Source: Hydrogenophaga taeniospiralis CCUG 15921
GTDB lineage: Bacteria > Pseudomonadota > Gammaproteobacteria > Burkholderiales > Burkholderiaceae_C
Reading direction: 5' to 3'
NCBI RefSeq assembly: GCF_001592305.1
Contig: NZ_BCWR01000009.1
Span: 45,375-109,374 of the forward strand
Length of the DNA stretch: 64,000 bases
A model generated the notes under the pieces. That model had not been told where the DNA came from. It searched no databases and saw only the letters and a program-made list of their open reading frames with translations. Positions 53,725-63,919 of the stretch are shown here, in pieces; positions within the stretch are counted from its first letter, which is position 1, and every line of letters begins with the position of its first letter. A program made the translations under genes and the position numbers.

Positions 53725-55089
53725 ATGAGCAGCATCGACCAACTCAAAGCCGACAACGCCGAATTCCTCTGGCACCCCATGGCGCACCCGGCGGCCATGA
53801 AGAAGGCCAAGCCCGACATCGTCGCGCGCGGCGAGGGCTGCTGGATCTGGGACGTGGACGGCCACAAGCTGCTCGACGGCGTGGGCGGCCTCTGGGCCAG
53901 CAACCTGGGCCACAGCGCCACCGCGGTGCGCGACGCCATCGTGGCCCAGCTCGACGAGCTGCCCTTCTACAACACCTTCCGCGGCACCACGCACCCGCGC
54001 GCCATCGAGCTCTCGGCGCGGCTGGTCAAGCTGATGGAGCCCGACGGTGTGGCCAGCGTGATGTTCTCCAGCGGCGGCTCGGACGCGGTGGAGACCGCGC
54101 TCAAGCTGGCCCGCCAGTACCACAAGCTGCGCGGAGAGAAGGACCGCTTCAAGTTCATCAGCCTGCGCCAGGGCTACCACGGCGTGCACTTCGGCGGCAT
54201 GAGCGTCAACGGCAACACCAACTTCCGCCGCGCCTACGAACCGCTGCTGCCCGGCTGCTTCCACATCGACACGCCCTGGCTCTACCGCAACCCCTACACC
54301 GACGACCCGCTGGAACTGGGCGAGATCTGCGCCGAGCTGCTGGAGCGCGAGATCGTCTTCCAGGGGCCGGACACCGTGGCCGCCTTCATCGCCGAGCCGG
54401 TGCAGGGCGCAGGCGGCGTGATCGTGCCTCCGGCCAACTACTGGCCGCTGGTGCGCAAGATCTGCGACAAGCACGGCGTGCTGCTCATCGCCGACGAGGT
54501 GGTCACCGGCTTCGGCCGCACCGGCCACCTGTTCGGTACGCGGCTGTGGGGCGTGAACGCGGACATGTGGTGCCTGGCCAAGGGCATCAGCTCGGGCTAT
54601 GTGCCGCTGGGCGCCACGGCCATCTCGGCCAAGGTGTCACAGGTGTTCAACGACGACAAGACCGGCCAGGCCGCCGTGGGCCACGGCTACACCTACAGTG
54701 CGCACCCGGTGGGCGCCGCTGCGGCGTTGGCCACGCTGGACCAGATCGAGGCGCTGGACGTGCCGGGCAACGCCGGGCGCGTCGGCGCGGTGATGCAGGA
54801 GCGACTGCGCAAACTGGAGCAGACCTGCAGCTTCGTCGGCAACGTGCGCGGTGTCGGCCTGATGCTGGGCATCGAGATGGTGGACGACAAGGCCCTGCGC
54901 ACCCCCATGCCGCGCAGCAACGACATCCCGGCGCGCGTGGCCAAGGAGGCCTACCAGCGCGGCCTGATGGTGCGCATCTCCGGCCCCAACCTGATCCTCT
55001 CGCCGCCGCTGGTGATCTCGCTCGAAGAGATCAACCACCTGTGCGACACACTGGAGGCCGCATTCGCTGCGGTGGAGGCGACGCTGTGA
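53725..55089 (+). CDS. Class III PLP aminotransferase
   Basis: 454 residues. WDVDGHKLLDGVGGLWASNLGH, FSSGGSDAVETALKLAR, LIADEVVTGFGRTG and the PLP lysine in WCLAKGISSGYVPLGA define the omega-amino-acid:pyruvate type. The amine donor is not readable. It overlaps the Tm-1-like/HAD gene by 4 bases (GTGA), so both act together. This could serve the same catabolic theme as the upstream aldehyde dehydrogenase, with the aminotransferase making the aldehyde from an amine. Confidence 0.9.
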   Translation: MSSIDQLKADNAEFLWHPMAHPAAMKKAKPDIVARGEGCWIWDVDGHKLLDGVGGLWASNLGHSATAVRDAIVAQLDELPFYNTFRGTTHPRAIELSARLVKLMEPDGVASVMFSSGGSDAVETALKLARQYHKLRGEKDRFKFISLRQGYHGVHFGGMSVNGNTNFRRAYEPLLPGCFHIDTPWLYRNPYTDDPLELGEICAELLEREIVFQGPDTVAAFIAEPVQGAGGVIVPPANYWPLVRKICDKHGVLLIADEVVTGFGRTGHLFGTRLWGVNADMWCLAKGISSGYVPLGATAISAKVSQVFNDDKTGQAAVGHGYTYSAHPVGAAAALATLDQIEALDVPGNAGRVGAVMQERLRKLEQTCSFVGNVRGVGLMLGIEMVDDKALRTPMPRSNDIPARVAKEAYQRGLMVRISGPNLILSPPLVISLEEINHLCDTLEAAFAAVEATL

Positions 55090-57098
55090 GCCCCACCCAA
55101 GCCGGTCGCCCGCCGGTGATCCTGCTGATCGGCACGGTCGACACCAAGAGCGACGAGATGGCCTACCTGCGCGAATCGGTCGAGCACCTGGGCGGCACGG
55201 CCCTGGTGATGGACGTGGGCGTGCTGGGCAAGGGCGGCTTCACGCCCGACATCCTCAACAGCGAGGTGGCCGCTGCCGCGGGGGTGACGCTGCAGCAGGT
55301 GATGGAGACGGGAGACGAGAACACCTCGATGAAGCTCATGGCCACCGGCGCGTCGCTGATCGCGACGCAGTGGTACGTCGAAGGGCGCTTCGACGGCCTG
55401 CTGGCGCTGGGCGGCACCATGGGCACCGACCTCGCGCTGGACGTGGCCAACGCGCTGCCGCTGGGCTGCCCGAAGGTGGTGCTGTCCACCATCGCCTACT
55501 CCCCGCTGATCCCGCCCGACCGCATCCCTCCCGACCTGATCATGCGGCTGTGGGCCGGTGGCCTGTACGGGCTGAACCGGCTTTGCAAGGCGGCGCTGGG
55601 CCAGGCCGCGGGCGCGGTGGTGGGCGCCTGCATGGCGCGTGCGGCCGAGGCCGACCGGCGGCCCGTCATCGGCATGACCTCGCTGGGCAGCAGCGCGCTC
55701 TCTTATATGAAGAAGCTCAAGCCCGCGCTGGAGGCGCGTGGCTACGAGCTGGCGGTGTTCCACACCACCGGAATGGGCGGGCGCGCCTTCGAAGACCTGG
55801 CGCGGCGCGGCTACTTCGCCTGCGTGATGGACTTCAGCCTGCAGGAGCTGGTGAACGACCTGGCCGGCAGCTGCGTGAGCGCGGGCAGCGAGCGCCTGCT
55901 GGGCGCAGGCCTCGCAGGCGTGCCGCAGATCGTGGCGCCCGGCGCCACCGACATGGTGGACTTCCCGGCCTGGACGCGCTGCCCTTCGCAGTTCGAAGGC
56001 CGTTCGGTGCACGAGCACAACCGCCTGATCGCCTCGGTCTGCATCGACCCCGAGATGCGGCGCCACGTGGCGCGCGCCATCGCCGACCGGCTGGAGCAGG
56101 CGACCGGCCCCACCTGCCTGCTGCTGCCCATGGGCGGCGTGGAACAGTGGGACCGGCCGGGCGAGCCGCTGCACGACCCCGAGGGCCTGAAGGCCTTCAC
56201 CGACGAAATGGTCCACGTGATCTCCCCCGGCACCGTGTTCCAGCCGGTGGACGCGCACATCAACGACGAGGCCTTTGCCGTGGCCGCGCTGCGCGTGTTC
56301 GATGGCTGGGTGGCGGCGGGCCTGGTGCCACCGGGTGTGGTGGACACGAGCCCCCACGCTCCACCGCTGCGCGGGTCGCTGCCCCCCGAGGGGGCTGATC
56401 CGGCTTGGGGCGGCCCGGCGCCGGATCGTCGACCGCGCGCTCCCGTGGGTGCTCAGGCCCTGGTGCTCGACTTCGGTGGCGTCATCAGCCGCATGCTGTT
56501 CGAGACCCACCCGCTGACCGAAAAGGCGCTGGGCCTCGCGCCCGGCACGCTGACCTGGAAGGGGCCGTTCGACTCCGCTTCCGACCCGCTCTGGCAGGAC
56601 ATGCAGGCCGACAAGCTCAGCGAGCGCGACTACTGGATGGCCCGCACCCGCGAGGTGGGATGCCTTGTTGGCGAAGAGTGGGATGCGATGGAAACCTTCG
56701 TGCAGCGCGCGCGCGGCGCCGATGTGGAAGCCGTGATCCGCCCCGAAGCCGTGGCCATCATCGAAGCGGCCAAGGCGGCCGGCAAGCGCCTGGCCATCCT
56801 CTCCAACGAGCTGGACCTGTTCTACGGCGCCGATTTCCGCACCCGCTTGCCGCTGCTGCAGCTGTTCGACGTGATCGTGGACGCGACCTACACCGGCATC
56901 CTCAAGCCCGACCCGCGCGCCTACGAGGCCGTGACCGAGGCGCTGGGGTTGCCCGCTGGCGAATGTGTGTTCGTGGACGACCAGAAGCGCAACGCCGACG
57001 GCGGTGTGAAAGCCGGCATGCAGGTGGTGCACTTCGATGTGCTGCGGCCCGCGGTGTCGTTTGCGACGGCCCGGGAACTGTTGGGGCTCAGTTCCTGA
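55086..57098 (+). CDS. Tm-1-like (UPF0261) protein fused to a HAD hydrolase through a repeat-encoded linker
   Basis: 670 residues from GTG 55086 (overlap GTGA). Residues 1-420 are a UPF0261/Tm-1-like ATP-binding protein (ILLIGTVDTKSDEMAYLR, GLLALGGTMGTDLAL, GMTSLGSSAL, PGATDMVDFPAW). Residues 421-448 (SPHAPPLRGSLPPEGADP...) are encoded by an R2 repeat. Residues 460-670 are a complete HAD subfamily IA hydrolase: nucleophile Asp462 in LDFGGVI, LSNE, GILKPDPR and VFVDDQ. The two halves are normally separate genes; the repeat appears to have removed the stop and start between them. Confidence 0.88.
   Translation: MSPTQAGRPPVILLIGTVDTKSDEMAYLRESVEHLGGTALVMDVGVLGKGGFTPDILNSEVAAAAGVTLQQVMETGDENTSMKLMATGASLIATQWYVEGRFDGLLALGGTMGTDLALDVANALPLGCPKVVLSTIAYSPLIPPDRIPPDLIMRLWAGGLYGLNRLCKAALGQAAGAVVGACMARAAEADRRPVIGMTSLGSSALSYMKKLKPALEARGYELAVFHTTGMGGRAFEDLARRGYFACVMDFSLQELVNDLAGSCVSAGSERLLGAGLAGVPQIVAPGATDMVDFPAWTRCPSQFEGRSVHEHNRLIASVCIDPEMRRHVARAIADRLEQATGPTCLLLPMGGVEQWDRPGEPLHDPEGLKAFTDEMVHVISPGTVFQPVDAHINDEAFAVAALRVFDGWVAAGLVPPGVVDTSPHAPPLRGSLPPEGADPAWGGPAPDRRPRAPVGAQALVLDFGGVISRMLFETHPLTEKALGLAPGTLTWKGPFDSASDPLWQDMQADKLSERDYWMARTREVGCLVGEEWDAMETFVQRARGADVEAVIRPEAVAIIEAAKAAGKRLAILSNELDLFYGADFRTRLPLLQLFDVIVDATYTGILKPDPRAYEAVTEALGLPAGECVFVDDQKRNADGGVKAGMQVVHFDVLRPAVSFATARELLGLSS
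56348..56428 (+). repeat. Dispersed palindromic repeat R2 forming a protein linker
   Basis: 81 bases, one mismatch from the copy at 29129-29209. It is open in the reading frame of the surrounding gene. Confidence 0.9.
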
Positions 57099-58239
57099 TC
57101 CATTGTGCGTGGGCGATGCGCCATTTGCCCGCTTCCAGCTTCATCGGCAGGGCGCTGCGGTTGAGCTGGTGGCGGCCGTCGGCGCCGACCCGGAAGGGCT
57201 GCTCCATCATGCCGCTGCGCCAGGGCGCCATGTTCGCCAGGGCCTGCGCCACGCTGGCCCGGGTGATGGGACCGCGCATGCCCTGCAAGGTGTGCACCAG
57301 GGCCTGTGCCGCGAGGTAGCCGCCCTGTGAGAGCGAGCTCGGTTCGATCTGTCGGGCGATCAGCAGGCGCCGCCAGCCCATGATCTGCATTGAGCCGCTG
57401 GACCAGGGGTCGAACTCGGCCATGGCGTAGAGGCCGTCGCCCGCACCCGCCAGCGCCTGCGCGGCCTGCGTGGTGTAGACCGGTGTGAGCATCACGATGG
57501 GCACTTTCGGCATGGCCGGCCGGCTGGCCCGCACCCATTCGATGGCGGGGCCGCCGGGGCCGGTGTAGACCACCGCGTGGCACTGGCGCGCCGCCACCCG
57601 CTGCACCAGCGGTGCCAGGGGCTCACCCAGCTGGTACATGTCCAGCGACGGCGTGGGCGCCTGGGTGCGCTGCGTCCAGTCCCGCACGGATTTTTCGAAC
57701 GCCTCGGTCATGCCCGGCAGGGCGGGCGAGACCACGCAGAGGCGCTCGTGGCGCAGCACCTGGTGCGCGAAGCTCAGGGCCGTGGCGGTGGCCACGTACG
57801 GGCCGGCGTTCAGCGGTGCGATGTGGGTCGAGGAGAAGCACGCAGGGTCGCCACCGGCGCCGGGCAGGTTGAACAGTCCGGCCTGGGCGTAGCGCGCCTG
57901 GTTCACGCCGCATTCCAGCGCGCTGGACCCTCCGGCCAGGGCGATGGTGCGCGGGTCTTCGATCAGCTCGGCAGCGGCGCGCTGCGCCTGCGGTGGCGAC
58001 ATCTGGTCGTCGATCACCCGGTATTCGATGCGCCGCCCCTGGATGCCCCCGGCCGCGTTGATCGAGTCGAAGACCATGCGCGCCGCCTGCACGCTGGCGT
58101 CCGAGGCGCCCGGGCCGGTGAGGCTGCTGACGGCGCCCACCACGATGGGCGGCGGCGGGCCCTTGTCCTGCGCGCAGACGGTGACGGCCGAGGCCGCGAG
58201 GGCGGTGGCCAAGGGCAGGAGGCGCGCGGCGGGTTTCAT
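57088..58239 (-). CDS. LivK-like ABC substrate-binding protein (second in operon)
   Basis: 383 residues from ATG 58239 in an ATGA overlap with the permease gene upstream. A signal peptide (1-22, ending VCA) precedes the type 1 periplasmic-binding fold (IVVGAVSSLTGPGASDASVQAARMVFDSINAAGGIQGR). Last gene of the importer operon and convergent with the Tm-1/HAD gene, with 11 bases of overlap. Only one other gene in this operon, at 61475, encodes a binding protein; the two differ strongly. Confidence 0.9.
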   Translation of the reverse strand: MKPAARLLPLATALAASAVTVCAQDKGPPPPIVVGAVSSLTGPGASDASVQAARMVFDSINAAGGIQGRRIEYRVIDDQMSPPQAQRAAAELIEDPRTIALAGGSSALECGVNQARYAQAGLFNLPGAGGDPACFSSTHIAPLNAGPYVATATALSFAHQVLRHERLCVVSPALPGMTEAFEKSVRDWTQRTQAPTPSLDMYQLGEPLAPLVQRVAARQCHAVVYTGPGGPAIEWVRASRPAMPKVPIVMLTPVYTTQAAQALAGAGDGLYAMAEFDPWSSGSMQIMGWRRLLIARQIEPSSLSQGGYLAAQALVHTLQGMRGPITRASVAQALANMAPWRSGMMEQPFRVGADGRHQLNRSALPMKLEAGKWRIAHAQWIRN

Positions 58240-59189
58240 GGCGTGGCCTTGCGAAGGGTGGTCCAGGGTCGCAGTCCCAGCAGGCCGCGCGGCGCCCACA
58301 GGCTGACCCCCACGGCCACGGCGCCCATGGCGATCAGGGTCCAGCCGCCCGAGATGCCGAGCGAGGTGGCCAGCAGCTCGCGCAGCGCGAACCAGATCAG
58401 CACGCCGATGACCGGGCCGCCAATGCTGCCAATGCCGCCGATCAGTGTGGCGAACAGCATCATCACCACCCAGTTGACGTCGAAGGCGGCGCTGGGCGCG
58501 AGGAACATGCCGCCCATGAAGTACACCGCGCCCGCCAGCGCGCTCACGCCGCCGGAGATGACGAAGGCCACCAGGCGCACCCGCTGCACGTCGATGCCCA
58601 CGCTGCGCGCGGCCACCTCGTTGTCGCGCACTGCCGTCATGGCCAGGCCCAGGCGCGAGCGCATCAGCAGCTGCAGGCCGGCCACCGACGCGATGCCCAG
58701 CGCGCAGGCCAGCCAGAAGCTCATCTGGCCGAACAGTTCGATATCCTCCAGCGCCGACATGTCCAGCGTCAGGCCCGCGTTGCCGCCCAGCGCCTGTGTC
58801 TTGGAGACCAGCAGCGCCACCACCTCGGCCATGACCCAGATGCCGATGGCGAAGTAGGCCTCGCGCAGCCGGAACAGGGCGGGTGCGACCAGGGCCGCGC
58901 ACAAGGCGCCGGCCAGGGCGGTGAGCGGCAGCAGCCAGTAGGGCGAGATACCGGTGCGCTGCGCCAGGTCGAACAGCGCATAGGCACCGACGCCGATGAA
59001 CAGCTGGTGGCCCAGCGACATCAGGCCGCCGTAGCCGGCCAGCAGGTTCCACATCTGGGCTAGGCAGATGGCCAGCAGCACCTCGCTGGCCAGGCGCATC
59101 AGGCCGGCATCCAGCCACTGCGGCGCCAGCGCCGCCACCAGGGCGCAGGGCAGGGTCCAGGCCAGGGGAAACAAGGTGTTGGCTTTCAT
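58236..59189 (-). CDS. LivM-type ABC transporter permease
   Basis: 317 residues with about nine membrane helices. WNLLAGYGGLMSLGHQLFIGVGAYAL is the family landmark, RLREAYFAIGIWVMAEVVALL and GGIGSIGGPVIG follow. ATGA overlap with the LivH-type gene at 59186. Substrate cannot be read from the permease. Confidence 0.92.
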   Translation of the reverse strand: MKANTLFPLAWTLPCALVAALAPQWLDAGLMRLASEVLLAICLAQMWNLLAGYGGLMSLGHQLFIGVGAYALFDLAQRTGISPYWLLPLTALAGALCAALVAPALFRLREAYFAIGIWVMAEVVALLVSKTQALGGNAGLTLDMSALEDIELFGQMSFWLACALGIASVAGLQLLMRSRLGLAMTAVRDNEVAARSVGIDVQRVRLVAFVISGGVSALAGAVYFMGGMFLAPSAAFDVNWVVMMLFATLIGGIGSIGGPVIGVLIWFALRELLATSLGISGGWTLIAMGAVAVGVSLWAPRGLLGLRPWTTLRKATP

Positions 59190-60064
59190 GCGCGGCCTCC
59201 GGCCAGGCCCTTGGGGCGCAGCATCAGGGTCACCAGGAACAGCAGGTGCGCATACAGCGAACCGGCGTTGGAGTCGAAGCGCTGACCGAACAGCTGGGCC
59301 ACGCCTAGCACCAGGCCACCGGCGACCGCGCCCCAGAACGAACCCAGGCCGCCGATGATCACCACCTCGAAGGCCACCAGCATGCGTTCGACGCCGGAGA
59401 ACGGTGTGAACAGCGTGCGCTGCGCCAGCAGGTAGCCCGCACCCATGGCGAAGGCCGCGGCCAGGCCCATGACCTGGCAGAACACGCGCTCGGGCTTCAC
59501 GCCCATCAGTCGCACCACGTCCGGGAAATCGGCCGTGGCGCGCACCGTGCGGCCGAACTCGGTGTGCTGCAGCACCCACTGCAGGCTGGCGAACAGGGCC
59601 AGCGCCAGCAGCAGCATCAGCACCGGGTACACGCCCACCGAGAGACCGAACAGCTCCATGCTCGCGCTGCCCAGCGCGCCGGCGTCCACCGCGCGCGAAT
59701 CGGCGCCGAACAGCTCGACCATGCCGTTGCGCAGCAGCACCGAGAGGCCGAAGGTCAGCATCAGCGGCGTGAGCACGTTGCCCGAGCGCACCGCGCGGTT
59801 GAGCAGCGTGGCCTGCAGCAGCCAGCCGAAGGCGTAGCCGATCAGCACCACCGGGATCAGCATGGCCCACACCGGCACGGCGCTGAACCAGCCCACCAGG
59901 AAGAAGCCGGCGTAGGCGCCGAGCACGATGAATTCGCCGTGCGCCAGGTTCACCACCCGCATCACGCCGAACACCAGCGCCAGGCCCAGGCCGAACAGCG
60001 CGTACAGGCCGCCGAGCAGCAGGCCGTTGATCAAGGTCGATAGCCAGTCCAAGTCATTCCCCAA
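59186..60064 (-). CDS. LivH-type ABC transporter permease
   Basis: 292 residues if started at TTG 60064, 288 if started at TTG 60052; GGGGAA lies 4 bases before the second TTG, which I favour. LSTLINGLLLGGLYALFGLGLALVFG, VVNLAHGEFIVLGAY and EVVIIGGLGSFWGAVAGG are typical. It overlaps livF-like and livM-like genes at its ends. Confidence 0.9.
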   Translation of the reverse strand: MGNDLDWLSTLINGLLLGGLYALFGLGLALVFGVMRVVNLAHGEFIVLGAYAGFFLVGWFSAVPVWAMLIPVVLIGYAFGWLLQATLLNRAVRSGNVLTPLMLTFGLSVLLRNGMVELFGADSRAVDAGALGSASMELFGLSVGVYPVLMLLLALALFASLQWVLQHTEFGRTVRATADFPDVVRLMGVKPERVFCQVMGLAAAFAMGAGYLLAQRTLFTPFSGVERMLVAFEVVIIGGLGSFWGAVAGGLVLGVAQLFGQRFDSNAGSLYAHLLFLVTLMLRPKGLAGGRA

Positions 60065-60752
60065 AATAGGCCGCAGTCACCTGCGAAAGTTCGATGGCCT
60101 GGCTGGCGCCCTGCAGCGTCACCTGGCCCTTGAGCAGGCAGGTGACCTGATCGGAGACCGCGCGGGCGCGCGCCACGTCCTGCTCCACCAGCACGATGGA
60201 CAGGTCGGCGCCGCGGATGCGCTCGAAGGTGCGGTAGATCTCTTCCACCACCAGCGGCGCCAGGCCCAGCGAGAGCTCGTCGCAGATCAGCAGGCGCGGG
60301 TTGCCCAGCAGCGCGCGGCCAATCGCCACCATCTGCTGCTGCCCGCCCGAGAGCTGCATGGCGTTGCGCTGGCGCAGGTCTTTCAGCGCCGGGAACACGT
60401 CGTACACGGCGTCCAGCGTCCAGGCACCACGCCGGCGGGTGAGCGTGCCCATCTGCAGGTTCTCCTGCACCGTGAGCGAGGGGAACAGCATGCGGCCCTC
60501 GGGCACCATGGCGATGCCGCGGCGCGCCAGGGCTTCGGCGGGCAGTCCGGTCACGTCGCCGCCGTCAAAACGGATGCGGCCCGCGCGGGGCGCAAGCAGG
60601 CCCGTGACCGCGCGCAGCAGCGTGGTCTTGCCGGCACCGTTGGCGCCGATGAGCGCCAGCACCTTGCCGGCCGCCAGCGACAGGCTCACGCCGGAGATGG
60701 CCTGGAAGTCGCCGTAGAACACGTCGACGTGGTCGACTTCAAGCAGCGGCAT
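60054..60752 (-). CDS. LivF-type ABC transporter ATPase
   Basis: 232 residues. Walker A GANGAGKTT, Q-loop VPEGRMLFPSLTVQENL, signature LSGGQQQMVAIGRAL and Walker B LLICDELSLGLAPL are complete. It overlaps the LivG-type gene by 14 bases and the LivH-type gene by 11, so the ATPase pair is translated as a coupled unit. Confidence 0.93.
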   Translation of the reverse strand: MPLLEVDHVDVFYGDFQAISGVSLSLAAGKVLALIGANGAGKTTLLRAVTGLLAPRAGRIRFDGGDVTGLPAEALARRGIAMVPEGRMLFPSLTVQENLQMGTLTRRRGAWTLDAVYDVFPALKDLRQRNAMQLSGGQQQMVAIGRALLGNPRLLICDELSLGLAPLVVEEIYRTFERIRGADLSIVLVEQDVARARAVSDQVTCLLKGQVTLQGASQAIELSQVTAAYFGE

Positions 60753-61464
60753 TGGCGGGCACCCCCATGTAGATCTCGCGCACGATGGCGCTGTCCATGA
60801 CCTCGGCGGGCGTGTCCTCCAGCAGCTTGCGGCCGAAGTGCAGCACCATGATGCGGTCGGCCACGGCGCGCAGCGCGTGCGCGATGTGCTCGATCCAGAT
60901 CACCGCGTAGCGTTGCTTGAGCTCGTCCACCAGGTCCACCATCTGGTGCACCTCGCGCTCGGTCAGGCCGCCGGCCACTTCGTCCAGCAGCAGCAGGCGC
61001 GGCTGCGCAGCCACGGCCTTGGCCATCTCCAGGCGCTTGCGGTCCAGCAAGGGCAGCGCGCCGGCCAGCTTGTCGGCGGCCCGGGACAGCCCGCAGCGCT
61101 CCAGCGCCTCTTGCGCGGCGCTGGCCGCGGCCTCGCCGCGCAGACCGGCCGCAAAGGTGGCCGCGGCCAGCGCGTTCTGGAACACGCTGAGGTGGCCGAA
61201 GGGCTGCGGCACCTGGAAGGCGCGCGCCACACCGAGGCGGGCGCGCCGGTGCGCGGGCAGGCCCGAGAGGGCCTTGCCGTCCAGTGCGATGTGGCCCGCG
61301 TCGGCCGCTACGGTGCCGGTGAGCAGGTGGAACAGCGAACTCTTGCCGGCCCCGTTGGGACCGATCACGCCCAGGCACTGGCCGAGCGGCAGATCGATGT
61401 CGATGCGGTCGGCCACCACCACCTGGCCGTAGGCCTTGCACAGGCCCCTGACTTCCAGACTCAT
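60739..61464 (-). CDS. LivG-type ABC transporter ATPase
   Basis: 241 residues. Walker A GPNGAGKSS, Walker B LLLLDEVAGGLTERE and the downstream IWIEHIAHALRAVADRI are intact; the signature motif is weak (GALPLLDRKRLEMAKAVA in place of LSGGQ...), as in many LivG-type subunits where the degenerate site pairs with a good one in LivF. Ten bases after the binding-protein gene. Confidence 0.92.
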   Translation of the reverse strand: MSLEVRGLCKAYGQVVVADRIDIDLPLGQCLGVIGPNGAGKSSLFHLLTGTVAADAGHIALDGKALSGLPAHRRARLGVARAFQVPQPFGHLSVFQNALAAATFAAGLRGEAAASAAQEALERCGLSRAADKLAGALPLLDRKRLEMAKAVAAQPRLLLLDEVAGGLTEREVHQMVDLVDELKQRYAVIWIEHIAHALRAVADRIMVLHFGRKLLEDTPAEVMDSAIVREIYMGVPANAAA

Positions 61465-61474
61465 GGGGTGTGCC

Positions 61475-62761
61475 TCAGCGGATCTGCGAAAGCAGTTCGA
61501 GCTTGCCGCCCAGCGGGATGGCCGGCGCCAGTGCGTTGTTCACCACCACCAGTTCGTAGGGGTGCCTGGACCCCGCCGCCGTGCGCTTCCATTGCCCGCC
61601 CGCCAGCGCCGTCCTGGCCACGCTCTTGATCGGGCTGTTCTTGAAGTCGACCTTGCCGACCACTGTGTCCAGGGTCATGTTCTGGATCGCGTCGCGCACG
61701 GCCTTGCGGTCGAACGGATCGCCCGCGGTCTTGAGCGCGTGCAGGCCCACCTCCCACATGGCGTGCACATAGCCCAGCGGCTGCGTCCACTGGTTGCCGG
61801 TGGACTTCTCCCACTCGGCGGCCAGCTCGGCGGCGCTCTGCTGGGTCAGCGAAGAGCGGTAGGGAAAGGCCGGCGTCCACCAGACCTCGGTGGACATGCC
61901 GTTGCCCGCGGCCCCCAGGGCCTTGAGCGCGCTGGGGAACAGGAAGGCCGCGGCCACGGTGCAGACCTCGGGCTTGTAGCCCTGCTGCTGCGCCTGCTTC
62001 CAGAAGGTGGCGAAGTGGCTCTCGTACATGAAGCCCGAGACGATGTCGGCGTTGGCCTTCTTGAAGCTCGCGATGGGGTTGCTGAAATCGTCGGTGGCGA
62101 CCTTGAAGAAGCCGCCGGTGGACTCGGTGTAGCCCGCCTTTCTCAGCGCGGGCGGCATGCCCGCCAGCGGGTCGGCGAAGGCCGCGCCGGGCGGGTTGTC
62201 GATGTAGAGCGTGCCGACCGACTTGCCGGTCTTGACACTGTCCCAGAGCGCGGTGAAGGTTTTCACCACGTCGTCCGCACCCCAGAAGAAATGGAACGAG
62301 AAGGGGAAGCCCTTGCTGATCTTGCCGTTGCGAGCGAACAGGAAGGCCTGCCAAGGTGACATGGTGCTGATCATCGGTACGCCGTGCACGTCGCAGAGCT
62401 GGCCGGCGGGTGTGGAGGCATCGCCGTCTTCCACCAGCATCAGGTCGACCTTCTCACGCAGCACCAGCTCACTGGCCACCTGCACCGAGCGGTTGGGGTC
62501 GGACTGGTTGTCCCTGAGCACGATCTCCACGGGCACGCGCTTGCCGCCGATCTCCAGACCGTTCTTGAGCAGCTCGCGCATCTTGGCCAGGTGCCACTGG
62601 TCGGCCACACCGAAGGGCGCGCGTGGCCCGGACAGGGCAGTGATGTAGCCGATGCGCAGCGTCTTCTGCTGCGCGATGGCGAAGCCGGGCAGGGTGCTGG
62701 CGGCGGTGAGCGCGACCGAGGTCTTCAGGAACTCGCGGCGTGGGGCGGGGTGGTGGTTCAT
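61475..62761 (-). CDS. LivK-like ABC substrate-binding protein (first in operon)
   Basis: 428 residues. The N-terminus (RREFLKTSVALTAASTLPGFAIA) is an export signal with a twin arginine, so Tat export is possible. The mature part (LRIGYITALSGPRAPFGVADQWHLAKMRELLKNG) is an amide- or amino-acid-type binding protein. It is 43 bases downstream of the COG0523 GTPase gene. Confidence 0.92.
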   Translation of the reverse strand: MNHHPAPRREFLKTSVALTAASTLPGFAIAQQKTLRIGYITALSGPRAPFGVADQWHLAKMRELLKNGLEIGGKRVPVEIVLRDNQSDPNRSVQVASELVLREKVDLMLVEDGDASTPAGQLCDVHGVPMISTMSPWQAFLFARNGKISKGFPFSFHFFWGADDVVKTFTALWDSVKTGKSVGTLYIDNPPGAAFADPLAGMPPALRKAGYTESTGGFFKVATDDFSNPIASFKKANADIVSGFMYESHFATFWKQAQQQGYKPEVCTVAAAFLFPSALKALGAAGNGMSTEVWWTPAFPYRSSLTQQSAAELAAEWEKSTGNQWTQPLGYVHAMWEVGLHALKTAGDPFDRKAVRDAIQNMTLDTVVGKVDFKNSPIKSVARTALAGGQWKRTAAGSRHPYELVVVNNALAPAIPLGGKLELLSQIR

Positions 62762-62804
62762 AGGGGCTTGCTCCGGGGAAAAAGGAAACGGAAACGGGGA
62801 ACGG

Positions 62805-63866
<1,062 letters not shown>

Positions 63867-63919
63867 ATCAGTCCTCTACGGCGTCGAAGCGCCATCCCGA
63901 TGCATGAAAGGGTGCAGTC

